Shown here: positions 40,315 to 49,267 of the stretch, in pieces
Numbering within the stretch: position 1 is the first letter of the stretch
Layout of the letters: each line of letters starts with the position of its first letter
Assembly (NCBI RefSeq): GCF_028583545.1
Contig: NZ_CP087106.1
Coordinates: 5,439,001 to 5,503,000, forward strand
Source: Methylobacterium sp. NMS14P
Lineage (GTDB): Bacteria > Pseudomonadota > Alphaproteobacteria > Rhizobiales > Beijerinckiaceae
Length of the DNA stretch: 64,000 nucleotides
Direction of reading: 5' to 3'
Position numbers and translations under genes: made by a program
Notes under the pieces: model-generated
Databases searched by the model: none
Seen by the model: the letters and a program-made list of their open reading frames with translations, nothing else
What the model was told of the DNA's origin: nothing

Positions 40315-41051
40315 CCGCAACCTCCGCGCCGCAGCCCGATCTCCGACTGCCGCTCTATCAGCGCCTGCGGGACGAGATCGCCTTCCAGATCGCCCGCAAC
40401 GTGTGGCGCTCGGGCGAACCGATCCCCACGGAGGCGGAACTGGCGGCGACCCACCGCGTCGCCATCGGCACCGTGCGCAAGGCGATCGACGTCCTCGTCG
40501 CCGACGGTCTCGTCGAGCGGCAGCAGGGTCGCGGCACCTTCGTGCGGCGGCCGCGCTTCGACCGGTCCCTGTTCCGGTTCTTCCGGCATCTCGGACCGGA
40601 CGGCACGCAGGCGGTGCCGGAGGGGCGGATCCTGTCGCGCGAGGCCCGTCCGGCCCCTGCGGCCGTCCGAGAGGCCCTCGGCCTGGACGCGCTCGGCGCG
40701 GCGATCCGCCTGATCCGGACGCGCCACCTGCAGGGGCGCCCGATCCTGTCCGAGGCGATCTGGCTGCCGGCCAAGCGGTTCGCGCCGATCCTCCAGGCCC
40801 CGCTGACGGAGATCGGCGACCTCATCTACCCCGCCTACGAGCGCCTCTGCGGCGAGATCGTCGCCCGCGCCGAGGAGACCCTGACCGTCGGCATCGCCGA
40901 CGCGGCCGACGCGGAGCGCCTCGCGATCGCCGACGGAGACCCGGTCGTGGTCATCGAGCGCCTCGCCTTCGGCTTCGATGCCCGCCCGATCGAGTGGCGC
41001 GTGACCCGCGGCGCGGCCAAGGACTTCCGGTATCACGTCGACATCCGCTGA
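40311..41051 (+). CDS. GntR-family regulator of the HutC subfamily
   Basis: 246 residues. Winged helix-turn-helix (about 14-80: LYQRLRDEIAFQIARNVWRSG, then PTEAELAATHRVAIGTVRKAIDVLVADGL) and a UTRA effector domain (about 105-240). Members sense small organic ligands and repress adjacent transport and catabolic genes. The start at 40311 gives the normal length; a TTG at 40275 is an alternative but would be read through the operator. Probably controls the transporter and hydrolase genes downstream. Confidence 0.88.
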   Translation: MTATSAPQPDLRLPLYQRLRDEIAFQIARNVWRSGEPIPTEAELAATHRVAIGTVRKAIDVLVADGLVERQQGRGTFVRRPRFDRSLFRFFRHLGPDGTQAVPEGRILSREARPAPAAVREALGLDALGAAIRLIRTRHLQGRPILSEAIWLPAKRFAPILQAPLTEIGDLIYPAYERLCGEIVARAEETLTVGIADAADAERLAIADGDPVVVIERLAFGFDARPIEWRVTRGAAKDFRYHVDIR

Positions 41052-41094
41052 AAGGCCGGCGCCTTGACGCGCCGGCGCCTGCGTGCTCATCTAT

Positions 41095-41106
41095 TCATAT
41101 AAATGA
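41095..41106. promoter_or_regulatory. Second candidate GntR operator, before the MFS gene
   Basis: TCAT-ATAA-ATGA, the same TCAT-N4-ATGA dyad as at 40303-40314, in the 86-base gap between the regulator and transporter genes. Confidence 0.5.
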
Positions 41107-41137
41107 CTAGTCCTCTTCGGGGGACGGAGGAAAGCCC

Positions 41138-42373
41138 GTGTTCCGCTGGTACCGAGAAGTCGGTCCGGCCGAGCGTCGCACCTTCTGGGCCTGTCTGGGC
41201 GGGTGGTCGCTCGACGCCCTGGACGTGCAGATGTTCAGCCTCGCCATCCCCGCGCTGGTCGCGAGCTTCGGGCTCAGCCGCTCGGAGGCCGGTCTGATCG
41301 GCGCGGTAACGCTCGTCGCGGCGGCGCTCGGCGGGTGGCTCGGCGGCCTCGCGGCGGACCGGATCGGCCGCGTCCGGGCCCTCCAGATCACGGTGCTGTG
41401 GTTCGCGGTCGCGACCTTCCTGGCGGCCTTCGCGCAGAGCTTCGCCCAGCTGCTGACCCTGAAGGCGCTGCAGGGGATCGGATTCGGCGCCGAGTGGGCG
41501 GCCGGCGCCGCGCTGATGGCGGAGGCGATCGGTCCCGCGCACCGCGGCCGGGCGCTGGGCGCCGTGCAGGGGGGCTGGGCGCTCGGCTGGGGTGCGGCCG
41601 TGCTCCTGTCCACCGCGGCCTTCTCGGTGCTGGATCCGGAGACCGCCTGGCGGGTCCTGTTCGCCTGCGGCCTCGCGCCCGCGCTCCTCCTGCTCTACCT
41701 CCGGCGCTCGGTCCCGGAGCCGGCGCGACCGGCCGGGGGGCCGGCCCGGCCGCCGGCCGGATCGCTCGCGATCTTCGCGCCCGGCCTGCGCCGGGTCACG
41801 GTGCTCGCGACGCTGCTCGGTCTGGGCGCCCACGGGGGCTTCCACGCCCTGTTCACGTGGCTGCCGACCTACCTGAGCGTCGAGCGCGGCGCCTCGGTCC
41901 TCGGCACCGGGCTCTACCTCGCCATCATCATCGCGGCGTTCGGCCTGGGCTGTCTCGTCGCCGGCGGCCTCGTGGACCGGCTCGGGCGCCGCCGGACGGT
42001 GGCGCTCTACGCCGCCGGCTGCATGGCCCTGGTCGTCCTGTACCTGCTGCTGCCGGCCGGCGGCACGGGCCTGCTCCTCCTCGGGGCACCCCTCGGCTTC
42101 TGCACGGCCGGCATCCCCGCGAGCCTCGCGGCCCTGTTTAGCGAACTCTTCCCGGACGGCCTGCGCGGGACCGGGATGGGCTTCTGCTACAATGCCGGGC
42201 GCCTCGCCTCCGGCCTGCTGCCCCTCGGCGTCGGCCTGCTCAGCGAGATCTGCGGCCTCGGCCCGGCGATCGGCCTGGCGGCCCTCAGTGCCTACGGGCT
42301 CGTCCTCCTCGCCGTCGCGCTCCTGCCGGATCGGCAGTCCGGCGGCGCGCCGATCCCCCAGACCGTGAGATGA
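41138..42373 (+). CDS. MFS transporter, aromatic-acid/sugar-acid type
   Basis: 411 residues with about 12 hydrophobic segments. The typical A-motif GGLAADRIGRVR lies in the cytoplasmic loop after helix 2, and ALDVQMFSLAIPAL in helix 1 carries the DxQ-type residues of the aromatic-acid:proton symporter (AAHS) group. GTG start is preceded by GGAGGAAAG. It follows the GntR regulator and its operator, so it is probably the regulated importer of the same catabolite. Confidence 0.85.
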   Translation: MFRWYREVGPAERRTFWACLGGWSLDALDVQMFSLAIPALVASFGLSRSEAGLIGAVTLVAAALGGWLGGLAADRIGRVRALQITVLWFAVATFLAAFAQSFAQLLTLKALQGIGFGAEWAAGAALMAEAIGPAHRGRALGAVQGGWALGWGAAVLLSTAAFSVLDPETAWRVLFACGLAPALLLLYLRRSVPEPARPAGGPARPPAGSLAIFAPGLRRVTVLATLLGLGAHGGFHALFTWLPTYLSVERGASVLGTGLYLAIIIAAFGLGCLVAGGLVDRLGRRRTVALYAAGCMALVVLYLLLPAGGTGLLLLGAPLGFCTAGIPASLAALFSELFPDGLRGTGMGFCYNAGRLASGLLPLGVGLLSEICGLGPAIGLAALSAYGLVLLAVALLPDRQSGGAPIPQTVR

Positions 42374-42377
42374 TCCG

Positions 42378-43289
42378 ATGAACCGGCGCCTGTTCTGCCG
42401 CACCCTGCTCGCGGGCGGCGTCACGCTCGCACTTCCGGCCCGCGGCCGCGCGGCTGAGACCGGCTCCGCCTCCGACCGCGTGGCCGCGGTGGACACCCAC
42501 GCCCACGTCTTCACCCGGGCCCTGACCCTCACGGGCGACCGGCGCTACGCCCCCGACTACGACGCGAGCATCGCCGATTACCGCGCCATGCTGGACCGGA
42601 ACGGCATGGCCCGCGGCGTGCTGATCCAGCCGAGCTTCCTCGGCACCGACAACGGCTACATGGTCTCGGCCCTGCGGTCCGCGCCGGAGCGGCTGCGCGG
42701 TATCGCCGTGCTGGCCCCGGAGGCCGAGACCGCCACCCTGCGCGACCTCGCCGGCCAGGGCGTCGTCGGCCTGCGCCTCAACCTGATCGGCCGGCCGGAC
42801 CCGGATTTCGCCAGCCCGGTCTGGCGCGCCCACCTCGCGCGCGTGGCGGATCTCGGCTGGCAGATCGAGGTCCAGGCCGAGGCGCGGCGCCTGGCGCGGC
42901 TGCTGCCGCCGCTGGTCGAGGCGGGCGTCCCCGTGGTGGTCGATCACTTCGGCCGGATCGACCCTGCCCTCGGCATCGCCGATCCGGGCTTCGCCGACCT
43001 GCTCGGCTTCGGCCGCGGCGGCCGCGTCTGGGTCAAGCTCTCGGGCGCCTACCGCATCGGCAGCGGCGAGGCCGGCCGGCAGACGGCGCTGCAGGCCGCC
43101 GAGCGCCTGCGCGGTGCCTTCGGGGCGCAGCGCCTGCTCTGGGGCAGCGACTGGCCGCACACGCAGTTCGAGACCCAGGCCAGCCCCGCCGGGGCCCGGC
43201 GCGACCTCGACGCCTGGGTGCCGGACCCGGCCGAGCGCCGGATCGTCCTGGCCGACACGCCCGCCGCCCTCTTCCGCTTCGACCGCTAG
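42378..43289 (+). CDS. Exported amidohydrolase, 2-pyrone-4,6-dicarboxylate hydrolase-like
   Basis: 303 residues. The first 28 residues carry a twin-arginine-like signal (NRRLFCRTLLAGG, then ARGRA at the cleavage site). A TIM-barrel amidohydrolase of the LigI/pyrone-hydrolase group follows, with DTHAHVF (HxH) near 40-46, the barrel strands and WGSDWPHTQFE near 258-268. Such enzymes open lactones or cleave amides, and most characterised ones are cytoplasmic, so the export signal is notable. It is located 4 bases after the first MFS gene. Confidence 0.8.
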   Translation: MNRRLFCRTLLAGGVTLALPARGRAAETGSASDRVAAVDTHAHVFTRALTLTGDRRYAPDYDASIADYRAMLDRNGMARGVLIQPSFLGTDNGYMVSALRSAPERLRGIAVLAPEAETATLRDLAGQGVVGLRLNLIGRPDPDFASPVWRAHLARVADLGWQIEVQAEARRLARLLPPLVEAGVPVVVDHFGRIDPALGIADPGFADLLGFGRGGRVWVKLSGAYRIGSGEAGRQTALQAAERLRGAFGAQRLLWGSDWPHTQFETQASPAGARRDLDAWVPDPAERRIVLADTPAALFRFDR

Positions 43290-43329
43290 GCCGAGGCGGG
43301 CCCGCCCGAATTCCAGCGAGGACAGGACC

Positions 43330-44688
43330 ATGGCAACACCGACCACGCCCCACGCGGCGGACGCGGCCGCCTTCGAGAGCCGAACGATGCGGAAGGTCGG
43401 CCTGCGCCTGATCCCCTTCCTCGTGCTCTGCTACTTCATCGCCTACGTCGACCGGGTGAATGTCGGCTTCGCGGCGCTGACCATGAACCACGATCTCGGC
43501 CTCTCCGCCGCGGCCTTCGGCCTGGGCGGCGGCCTGTTCTTCGTCGCCTACGTCCTGTTCGAGGTGCCGAGCAACCTCGCGATGGAGCGCGTCGGCGCGC
43601 GGATCTGGATCGCGCGGATCATGATCACCTGGGGGCTCGTCGGCATCGGCTCGGCCTTCGTCACCGGTCCGCTCAGCTTCGCCACGGCCCGCTTCCTGCT
43701 GGGCGCGGCCGAGGCCGGCTTCTTCCCCGGCGTGATCCTGTACCTGACCTACTGGTTCCCCAAGGCCTACCGGGCGCGGATCGTGGCGATGTTCATGGTC
43801 GCGATCCCGCTCTCCAGCTTCTTCGGCTCGCCGCTCTCGGCGGCGCTGCTCACCCTCGACGGCGCCGCGTCCCTGCGCGGCTGGCAGTGGCTGCTGATCA
43901 TGGAGGCGGTCCCGGCCGTCCTGCTCGGCGTCGCCGCCCTCGCGCTGCTGCCGAGCCGGCCGGCCGAGGCGACCTTCCTGAGCCCGGCGGAGCGCGGCTG
44001 GCTGACGGACCGGCTGGAGACCGAGCGGCGCGCCGCCGAGGCGAGCGCCGGGCACCACGCCCACGGCCTCGCGGCGGTCTGGGCGGTGCTCGCGAGCCGG
44101 CAGGTCTGGCTCCTCGCCGTGATCTACGCGGGCAGCTCGGCCACCAGCAACACGCTGTCCCTCTGGATGCCGCAGATCCTCAAGGGGTTCGGCCTCAGCA
44201 ACCTGCAGACCGGCCTGCTGAACATGATCCCGTTCGGCATCGCCTCGGTCTTCATGATCGTCTGGGGCCTGCGGGCGGACCGCAGCGGCGAGCGGATCTG
44301 GAGCACGGCCCTGCCGCTGGCGCTGACCTCGGTGAGCTTCGCCCTGACGCTGCTGACGGGCTCGCTCTGGATGACGCTGGTCCTGCTGTCGCTGGTCCTG
44401 CTCGGCAACTACGCGATCAAGGGCCCGTTCTTCGCGCTGGCGACCGAGACGCTGCCGCCGGCCCAGACGGCCGCCGGCATCGCGGCGATCAACACCCTGG
44501 CGCATCTCGGCACCGGGGCGATCACCTCGCTGATCGGGGTGCTGCGCGAGCAGACCGGCAGCTTCCCCGTCGCCCTGCTGCCGCTCTGCGCGCTCACCGG
44601 CATCGGCTGCGCCCTGGTCTTCTGGATCGGCCGGCACCAGCCGCGGGCAGCGGCTGTCGGGGCGGCCCCGTCGGCCGCGCGGGTCTGA
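43330..44688 (+). CDS. MFS transporter of the anion:cation symporter (ACS) family
   Basis: 452 residues with about 12 hydrophobic segments. FIAYVDRVNVGFAALTMN in helix 1 and FEVPSNLAMERVGARIW are ACS-type signatures, as in GudP/tartrate/phthalate transporters. It follows the exported hydrolase by 40 bases. With the first MFS gene it makes two different organic-acid transporters around one extracytoplasmic hydrolase. Confidence 0.86.
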   Translation: MATPTTPHAADAAAFESRTMRKVGLRLIPFLVLCYFIAYVDRVNVGFAALTMNHDLGLSAAAFGLGGGLFFVAYVLFEVPSNLAMERVGARIWIARIMITWGLVGIGSAFVTGPLSFATARFLLGAAEAGFFPGVILYLTYWFPKAYRARIVAMFMVAIPLSSFFGSPLSAALLTLDGAASLRGWQWLLIMEAVPAVLLGVAALALLPSRPAEATFLSPAERGWLTDRLETERRAAEASAGHHAHGLAAVWAVLASRQVWLLAVIYAGSSATSNTLSLWMPQILKGFGLSNLQTGLLNMIPFGIASVFMIVWGLRADRSGERIWSTALPLALTSVSFALTLLTGSLWMTLVLLSLVLLGNYAIKGPFFALATETLPPAQTAAGIAAINTLAHLGTGAITSLIGVLREQTGSFPVALLPLCALTGIGCALVFWIGRHQPRAAAVGAAPSAARV

Positions 44689-44705
44689 GGCGGCGGAGGC
44701 GACGC

Positions 44706-45497
44706 TCAGGTCGGCTGGCCGAGGATCCCCAGGATCTCCCGGCGCAGCCGCACGATCTCGGGATCGTCGCGGTGGCGCGGATAGGGCGCCGCGACCGGCA
44801 GCTCGGCCCGGATCGCGGCCGGGCGGTCGGAGAGCACGATCACGCGCTCGGCCAGCACCAGCGCCTCCTCAACGTCGTGGGTGACGAGGAGCGCGGTGAA
44901 GCGCTTCTCCTGCCAGAGCCGCAGGATCTCGGCCTGCATGGCCAGCCGCGTCAGGGCGTCGAGCTTGCCCAGCGGCTCGTCGAGGAGCAGCAGGCGCGGC
45001 TCGTTGACGAGCGCCCGGGCGAGGGCCGCCCGCTGCGCCATGCCGCCGGAGAGCTGGTGCGGGTAGACATCCGCGAAACCGGTCAGGCCGACGAGCCCCA
45101 GCGCCTGGTCGACCCGGGCCGCCCGCGACCGCCCGACGCCGCGGGCCTCCAGCCCCAGGGCGACGTTGCCGCGCACGGTCCGCCACGGATAAAGGGTCGG
45201 GTCCTGGAAGACGAGGAGCCGGGACGGGTCCGGGCCCTCCACCAAGTCGCCGTCGACCCGGATCGCGCCCTGGTCGGGCGGCTCCAGGCCGGCGACGAGC
45301 CGCAGCAGGGTGGACTTGCCGCAGCCCGAGGGGCCGAGCAGCGCCACGAAGCCGCCGGGCTCCACGTCGAGGCTCACGCGGTCGAGGACCGGCAGGGGCG
45401 CCCCGCGGATCGCGAAGGCGTGGCTGACGGCCTCCACCGCCAGGCGGGCCCCGGCGCTCTGGGCGGCGGGACGTTCGAGGGTCGCGGCGGCTACCAT
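44706..45497 (-). CDS. ABC transporter ATP-binding protein (nitrate/sulfonate/taurine type)
   Basis: 263 residues. Walker A at 54-63 (LLGPSGCGKST), Q-loop (FQDPTLYPWR), signature LSGGMAQR, Walker B LLLLDEP and switch histidine VTHDVEEA are intact. It belongs to the SsuB/TauB group. The ATG at 45497 overlaps the end of the permease gene by 7 bases. Operon: binding protein, permease, ATPase. Energises import, probably of an organosulfur compound. Confidence 0.9.
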   Translation of the reverse strand: MVAAATLERPAAQSAGARLAVEAVSHAFAIRGAPLPVLDRVSLDVEPGGFVALLGPSGCGKSTLLRLVAGLEPPDQGAIRVDGDLVEGPDPSRLLVFQDPTLYPWRTVRGNVALGLEARGVGRSRAARVDQALGLVGLTGFADVYPHQLSGGMAQRAALARALVNEPRLLLLDEPLGKLDALTRLAMQAEILRLWQEKRFTALLVTHDVEEALVLAERVIVLSDRPAAIRAELPVAAPYPRHRDDPEIVRLRREILGILGQPT

Positions 45498-46495
45498 TGC
45501 ACCAGCCCCTTCTGCCACGCGAGCAGGCGGTCGCGCAGGCGGAACAGCAGCGTGATCAGGGAGGAGCACATCAGCGCCATCACGATCAGCGCCGCGTACA
45601 TGTTGGCGTAGGCGGCCCAGCCCTGCGCCCACTGGAGGTACCAGCCGAGGCCGGACTTCACGCCGAGCATCTCGGCGACGACCAGCACCGCGAAGGAGCC
45701 GCCGAGCCCCATGAACAGCCCGACGAAGACGTGCGGCAGCGCCGCCGGGATCGCCACGCGCAGGATCAGGAAGCCGCGCGAGGCGCCGAGCGTCCGCGCC
45801 ACGTCGAAATAGGCCTTGTTGACGCCCGCCACCCCCGACCAGGTCAGCACCGTGACCGGGAAGCCGGTGGCGAGCGCCACCAGGAAGGTGCTGGCCGACC
45901 ACGAGGACGGGAAGACGAAGAAGGCGAGGGGCAGCCACGCCGTGGCCGGCAGCGGCCCGACGAAGCGCAGCACCGGATGGGCCCAGTAGCCCACCGCCCG
46001 GAAGCTGCCGATGGCGACGCCCAGGACGAAGCCGGTCGCCGCCCCGATGGCGTAGCCGCCGGAGAGCAGGATCAGCGAGTTGAGGATGCTGCCGCCGAGC
46101 TTCGGCCAGTCGTCGAGGAAGACCTCCACGATCGCCTGGGGCGACGGGAAGAACGGCATCGGCAGCAGGGCGAACTTCGCCGTGACCGCCTCCCAGATCA
46201 GCAGCGCCACCGCCAGCACCGTGAGCCACGGGCTCCAGTACCGCAGCCGCGACCCGAGAGGGCCGAGGCGGGCGGCGACGGGCGCGAGCGCCAGGAGGGC
46301 GAGGCCGAGCGCCGCCGCACCGGACGCGAAGGCCGCGGTCTCGGGCAGGTCGTCCGCCTCGGGCAGGCCGAGGGCCACGCCGGCCAGGGCGAGCCAGGCG
46401 GCGCCGGCGAGGACGATCCGCCAGGGCGGCCGCGGCAGCCTTCGGGACGGGGCGGCGGCCCGCGGGGCGACGCCGGCTGTGATGCTTCCGGACAT
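45491..46495 (-). CDS. ABC transporter permease (SsuC/TauC-like)
   Basis: 334 residues. Longer than usual because of an N-terminal extension with extra hydrophobic segments (about 28-90) before the BPD_transp_1 domain (about 145-320). The EAA-type loop lies near ARTLGASRGFLILRVAIPAALPHV. The start at 46495 follows the binding-protein stop by 8 bases. It forms the channel of the importer with the ATPase encoded downstream. Confidence 0.86.
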   Translation of the reverse strand: MSGSITAGVAPRAAAPSRRLPRPPWRIVLAGAAWLALAGVALGLPEADDLPETAAFASGAAALGLALLALAPVAARLGPLGSRLRYWSPWLTVLAVALLIWEAVTAKFALLPMPFFPSPQAIVEVFLDDWPKLGGSILNSLILLSGGYAIGAATGFVLGVAIGSFRAVGYWAHPVLRFVGPLPATAWLPLAFFVFPSSWSASTFLVALATGFPVTVLTWSGVAGVNKAYFDVARTLGASRGFLILRVAIPAALPHVFVGLFMGLGGSFAVLVVAEMLGVKSGLGWYLQWAQGWAAYANMYAALIVMALMCSSLITLLFRLRDRLLAWQKGLVQW

Positions 46496-46503
46496 GGCGC
46501 GCC

Positions 46504-47604
46504 TCAGCTCAGCACGTCGGCGTAGATCCGCTCGGCGAACTTCGCCGTGTCGGTGGACCGCCGGAAGACGTTCACCTGCTTCAGCTCGTCCCCGTAGAGC
46601 GCGAGCTGCTGCTTGAGGCGCGCACCCACCGGGCTGTCGCCGTGATTCTGGCTGCGCAGCATCGCGGCCAGGTCCGCGATCGAGCCCTTGCCGCCGTAGC
46701 CGGAGAATGCCCGGGCCGCCGTCTCGGGATCCCGGTGGACGGCGTGGCCGCCCTCCAGGATCGCCCGGGTCAGCGCGGCCGCCACCGCCCGGTCGTTCCG
46801 GATCAGGCTGCCGCGGGCCGCGACGACGCAGCAGGTGCGGTCGGCGTACTCGCCCGACAGGTTGGTGGCGACCTCGGTGAAGCGCGGATCCTTCAGCCAG
46901 ATCCAGGTCCGAGGGTCGGAATCGGCGAGCGCCTGGGCCTCGCCCTTCTCCACCGCGAGGTTCAGCAGGTCGGCCGGGTACTGCCGCCACTCCACCCCGC
47001 TCTCGGGATCGATCCCCGCCTTGGCGAGCAGCAGGCCGAAGAAGTTCTTGGCCGGGCTCGCCTGATCGCTGATCGCGATGGTCTTGCCCTTCAGCCCGGC
47101 AATGTCGGTGATGCCGGCCGATCTGGTGCTGAGCAGCCGCATGCAGCCGCCGTGCAGCCCCGCCGTGATCTTCACGTCGAAACCCTGCTCCAGGGGCTTG
47201 AGCCAGCGCAGGGCCATGCCGATCCCGGCATCGGCCTTGCCGGTGGCGATGGCCTCCAGCAGCGTCTCCGTGGCGCCGCCGAAATTCACGAACTCCACGT
47301 CGAGCCCGTGCTTGGCGAAGATGCCCTGCTCCTTGGCGAGCGGCGCCGCGGCCGTGCAGATGGACGTGGCGTTCCAGGCCAGCTTGACCGTCCGGAGCGG
47401 GCCCGTCGGCGCCTCCGCGGCGGCCGGCCGGCAGAGCGGGCCGGGATCGAACGGCGCGCCCGGCCCGGGCGCCCAGGCCCGGCCGGTGCCCATGCCGAGG
47501 CCGAGCGGCAGCGCGGCCGCCGCCGCGCCGACCTGGAGCAGGCGCCGCCGCGAGGGCGACGGATCGGACGGAGGGCTGCCCGGGTGGGAGGGCGCGTCGG
47601 TCAT
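46504..47604 (-). CDS. ABC transporter substrate-binding protein with twin-arginine signal
   Basis: 366 residues. SRRRLLQVGAAAAALPLG (about 18-35) is a Tat-type signal. The mature part is a NMT1/SsuA-type two-lobed binding protein, with IAGLKGKTIAISD and LAKAGIDPES as typical hinge segments. First gene of the importer operon, divergent from the sulfur-oxidoreductase genes at 48 kb. The ligand is probably an alkanesulfonate or related anion; nitrate or thiamine-precursor analogues cannot be excluded. Confidence 0.84.
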   Translation of the reverse strand: MTDAPSHPGSPPSDPSPSRRRLLQVGAAAAALPLGLGMGTGRAWAPGPGAPFDPGPLCRPAAAEAPTGPLRTVKLAWNATSICTAAAPLAKEQGIFAKHGLDVEFVNFGGATETLLEAIATGKADAGIGMALRWLKPLEQGFDVKITAGLHGGCMRLLSTRSAGITDIAGLKGKTIAISDQASPAKNFFGLLLAKAGIDPESGVEWRQYPADLLNLAVEKGEAQALADSDPRTWIWLKDPRFTEVATNLSGEYADRTCCVVAARGSLIRNDRAVAAALTRAILEGGHAVHRDPETAARAFSGYGGKGSIADLAAMLRSQNHGDSPVGARLKQQLALYGDELKQVNVFRRSTDTAKFAERIYADVLS

Positions 47605-48094
47605 CTCGGGTCTCCGGGCCGCGCGACCGCGCGGCGGGAACGGCGCACGTCACCGCCCCGGTCGCGTGACCGGGCGGATCTGGCGTCCGCATCGTTGGGG
47701 GATGATCCGTCGAGGGATCAGGGGTCCGAGTATTCGATCGCGACCGGAACGAGTCAACGAAAGCGTATCCTCTATTTCCCCGCGATCGGGCAAGATCATT
47801 CACGCTCCGGCCGCTGGCCGCAGCGCTTTATCGCCTCCTCCCGTCGGCGGCGTGCGGCTCTCGTCGGTCTCCTCGCGCCCGGATTGCGGCCGATGACCGG
47901 GAGAACGATTGCTCCCCATCCCCGCAGACGGAAACACGTTCTTCTCCGCCGGGCGACGATGCTGCATCATCCTCCTGCAGGTCCGGCGATATTCGGAACG
48001 GCATTTCGTTGACGCGACCCGGGCGCGGGCGGACGATCGCGGCTCCCGGGATCGCGCCGCGCGGCCGCCCGCCGATCACGTCGCCGAACCCCCC
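47605..48094. other. Divergent regulatory region of the organosulfur locus
   Basis: 490 bases between the importer operon and the oxidoreductase genes. GC-rich with a less GC-rich patch at about 47755-47800. I see a short dyad (GGGAG/CTCCC near 47902-47920) but no convincing promoter hexamers or riboswitch. Confidence 0.4.
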
Positions 48095-49240
48095 ATGACC
48101 GTCGCCGTCACGCCCCCCGACATCGTCAGCAGCCTCGCCGGACGGCTCGCCGCCCGCGCGGCCGACCACGACCGCGCGGGGACCTTCCCGCACGACTCCC
48201 TCGCGGCGCTGCGGGAGGCCGGGCTCCTGGCCCTCACCGTGCCGCGGCGTCTCGGCGGCGGCGGCGCGGGTCTGGCGCGGGCCGCCGCGGTGGTGCGCGC
48301 GCTCGGCGCCGCCGACCCGGCGACCGCCCTGGTCGTGGCGATGCAGTATCTCCAGCACGGGCTGATCCACCGGCCGGACGCCCCGTGGCCGCGCGCGCTC
48401 GCCGACGCGGTCGGCGCGGCGGCGGTGGCGCGGGGGGCGCTGATCAACGCCCTGCGGGTCGAGCCCGAACTCGGCACGCCCTCGCGGGGCGGCCTGCCGG
48501 CCACGGTCGCCCGCCGCGACGGCGCGGGCTGGCGGATCTCCGGGCACAAGATCTACGCGACCGGGTCGCCGGGGCTCGCCTACGGCCTCGTCTTCGTCCG
48601 CACCGACGAGGCGGAGCCGCGCAGCGGCAACGTCCTGGTGCCGTTGGACGCGCCGGGCATCCGCATCGCGGAGACCTGGGACCATCTCGGCCTGCGCGCC
48701 TCCGGCAGCCACGACGTCCACTTCACGGACGTGCCGATCCCCGGGGACCACGCCGTCGACCTGCGGCCGCCGGGCGGATGGTCGGGGCCCGATCCCTGGC
48801 AGCAGGCCTGGAGCTGCACCCTGCTCGCCGCCCTCTACGACGGCGTGGCCCGGGCGGCGCAGGACTGGTTCATCGGCTTCCTGCGGGCGCGCCGGCCCGG
48901 CAGCCTCGGGGCGCCGCTCGCGAGCCTGCCGCGCTTCCACGAGGCGGTCGGCGAGAACGAGCGGCTGCTCGCCGTCAACGCGCGCCTCCTCGCCGGGCTC
49001 GCCGCCGAGGTCGACGCGGGCCAGCCCCCGCCGCCGCGCGAGTCCGGCTTCGTGAAGCTCACCGCCACGGAGAACGCCATCGCGGCGGTCCAGCGCGCCG
49101 CGGAGCTGTGCGGCAACGCGGGCCTGTCCCGGGCGAACCCGCTGGAGCGGCACCTGCGCGACGTCCTGTGCGCGCGCATCCACTGGCCCCAGGCCGACGC
49201 CGTCCACGGCGCCGCCGGCAGGGCCGCCCTCGGCGCCTGA
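48095..49240 (+). CDS. Acyl-CoA-dehydrogenase-fold monooxygenase (SfnB/DszC-like)
   Basis: 381 residues of the acyl-CoA dehydrogenase fold, flavin-dependent. N-terminal helical domain, middle beta-domain (ARRDGAGWRISGHKIYATGS, 145-165), and C-terminal helices with ELCGNAGLSRANPLERHLRDV. The catalytic glutamate of true dehydrogenases is not evident, as in SfnB/DszC-type proteins that act on organosulfur compounds. It is the first gene of the plus-strand sulfur operon. Confidence 0.78.
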   Translation: MTVAVTPPDIVSSLAGRLAARAADHDRAGTFPHDSLAALREAGLLALTVPRRLGGGGAGLARAAAVVRALGAADPATALVVAMQYLQHGLIHRPDAPWPRALADAVGAAAVARGALINALRVEPELGTPSRGGLPATVARRDGAGWRISGHKIYATGSPGLAYGLVFVRTDEAEPRSGNVLVPLDAPGIRIAETWDHLGLRASGSHDVHFTDVPIPGDHAVDLRPPGGWSGPDPWQQAWSCTLLAALYDGVARAAQDWFIGFLRARRPGSLGAPLASLPRFHEAVGENERLLAVNARLLAGLAAEVDAGQPPPPRESGFVKLTATENAIAAVQRAAELCGNAGLSRANPLERHLRDVLCARIHWPQADAVHGAAGRAALGA

Positions 49241-49267
49241 ACCCGCTCTCGACCCGGAGATCGCACC

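Noticed and set aside
46496..47803. Upstream part of the permease frame
   Set aside because: It overlaps the binding-protein gene in another frame. The permease starts at 46495 just after that gene's stop.
47902..47920. Short GGGAG/CTCCC dyad in the organosulfur divergent region
   Set aside because: Five-base GC arms are expected by chance at this GC content, so it is not reported as an operator.
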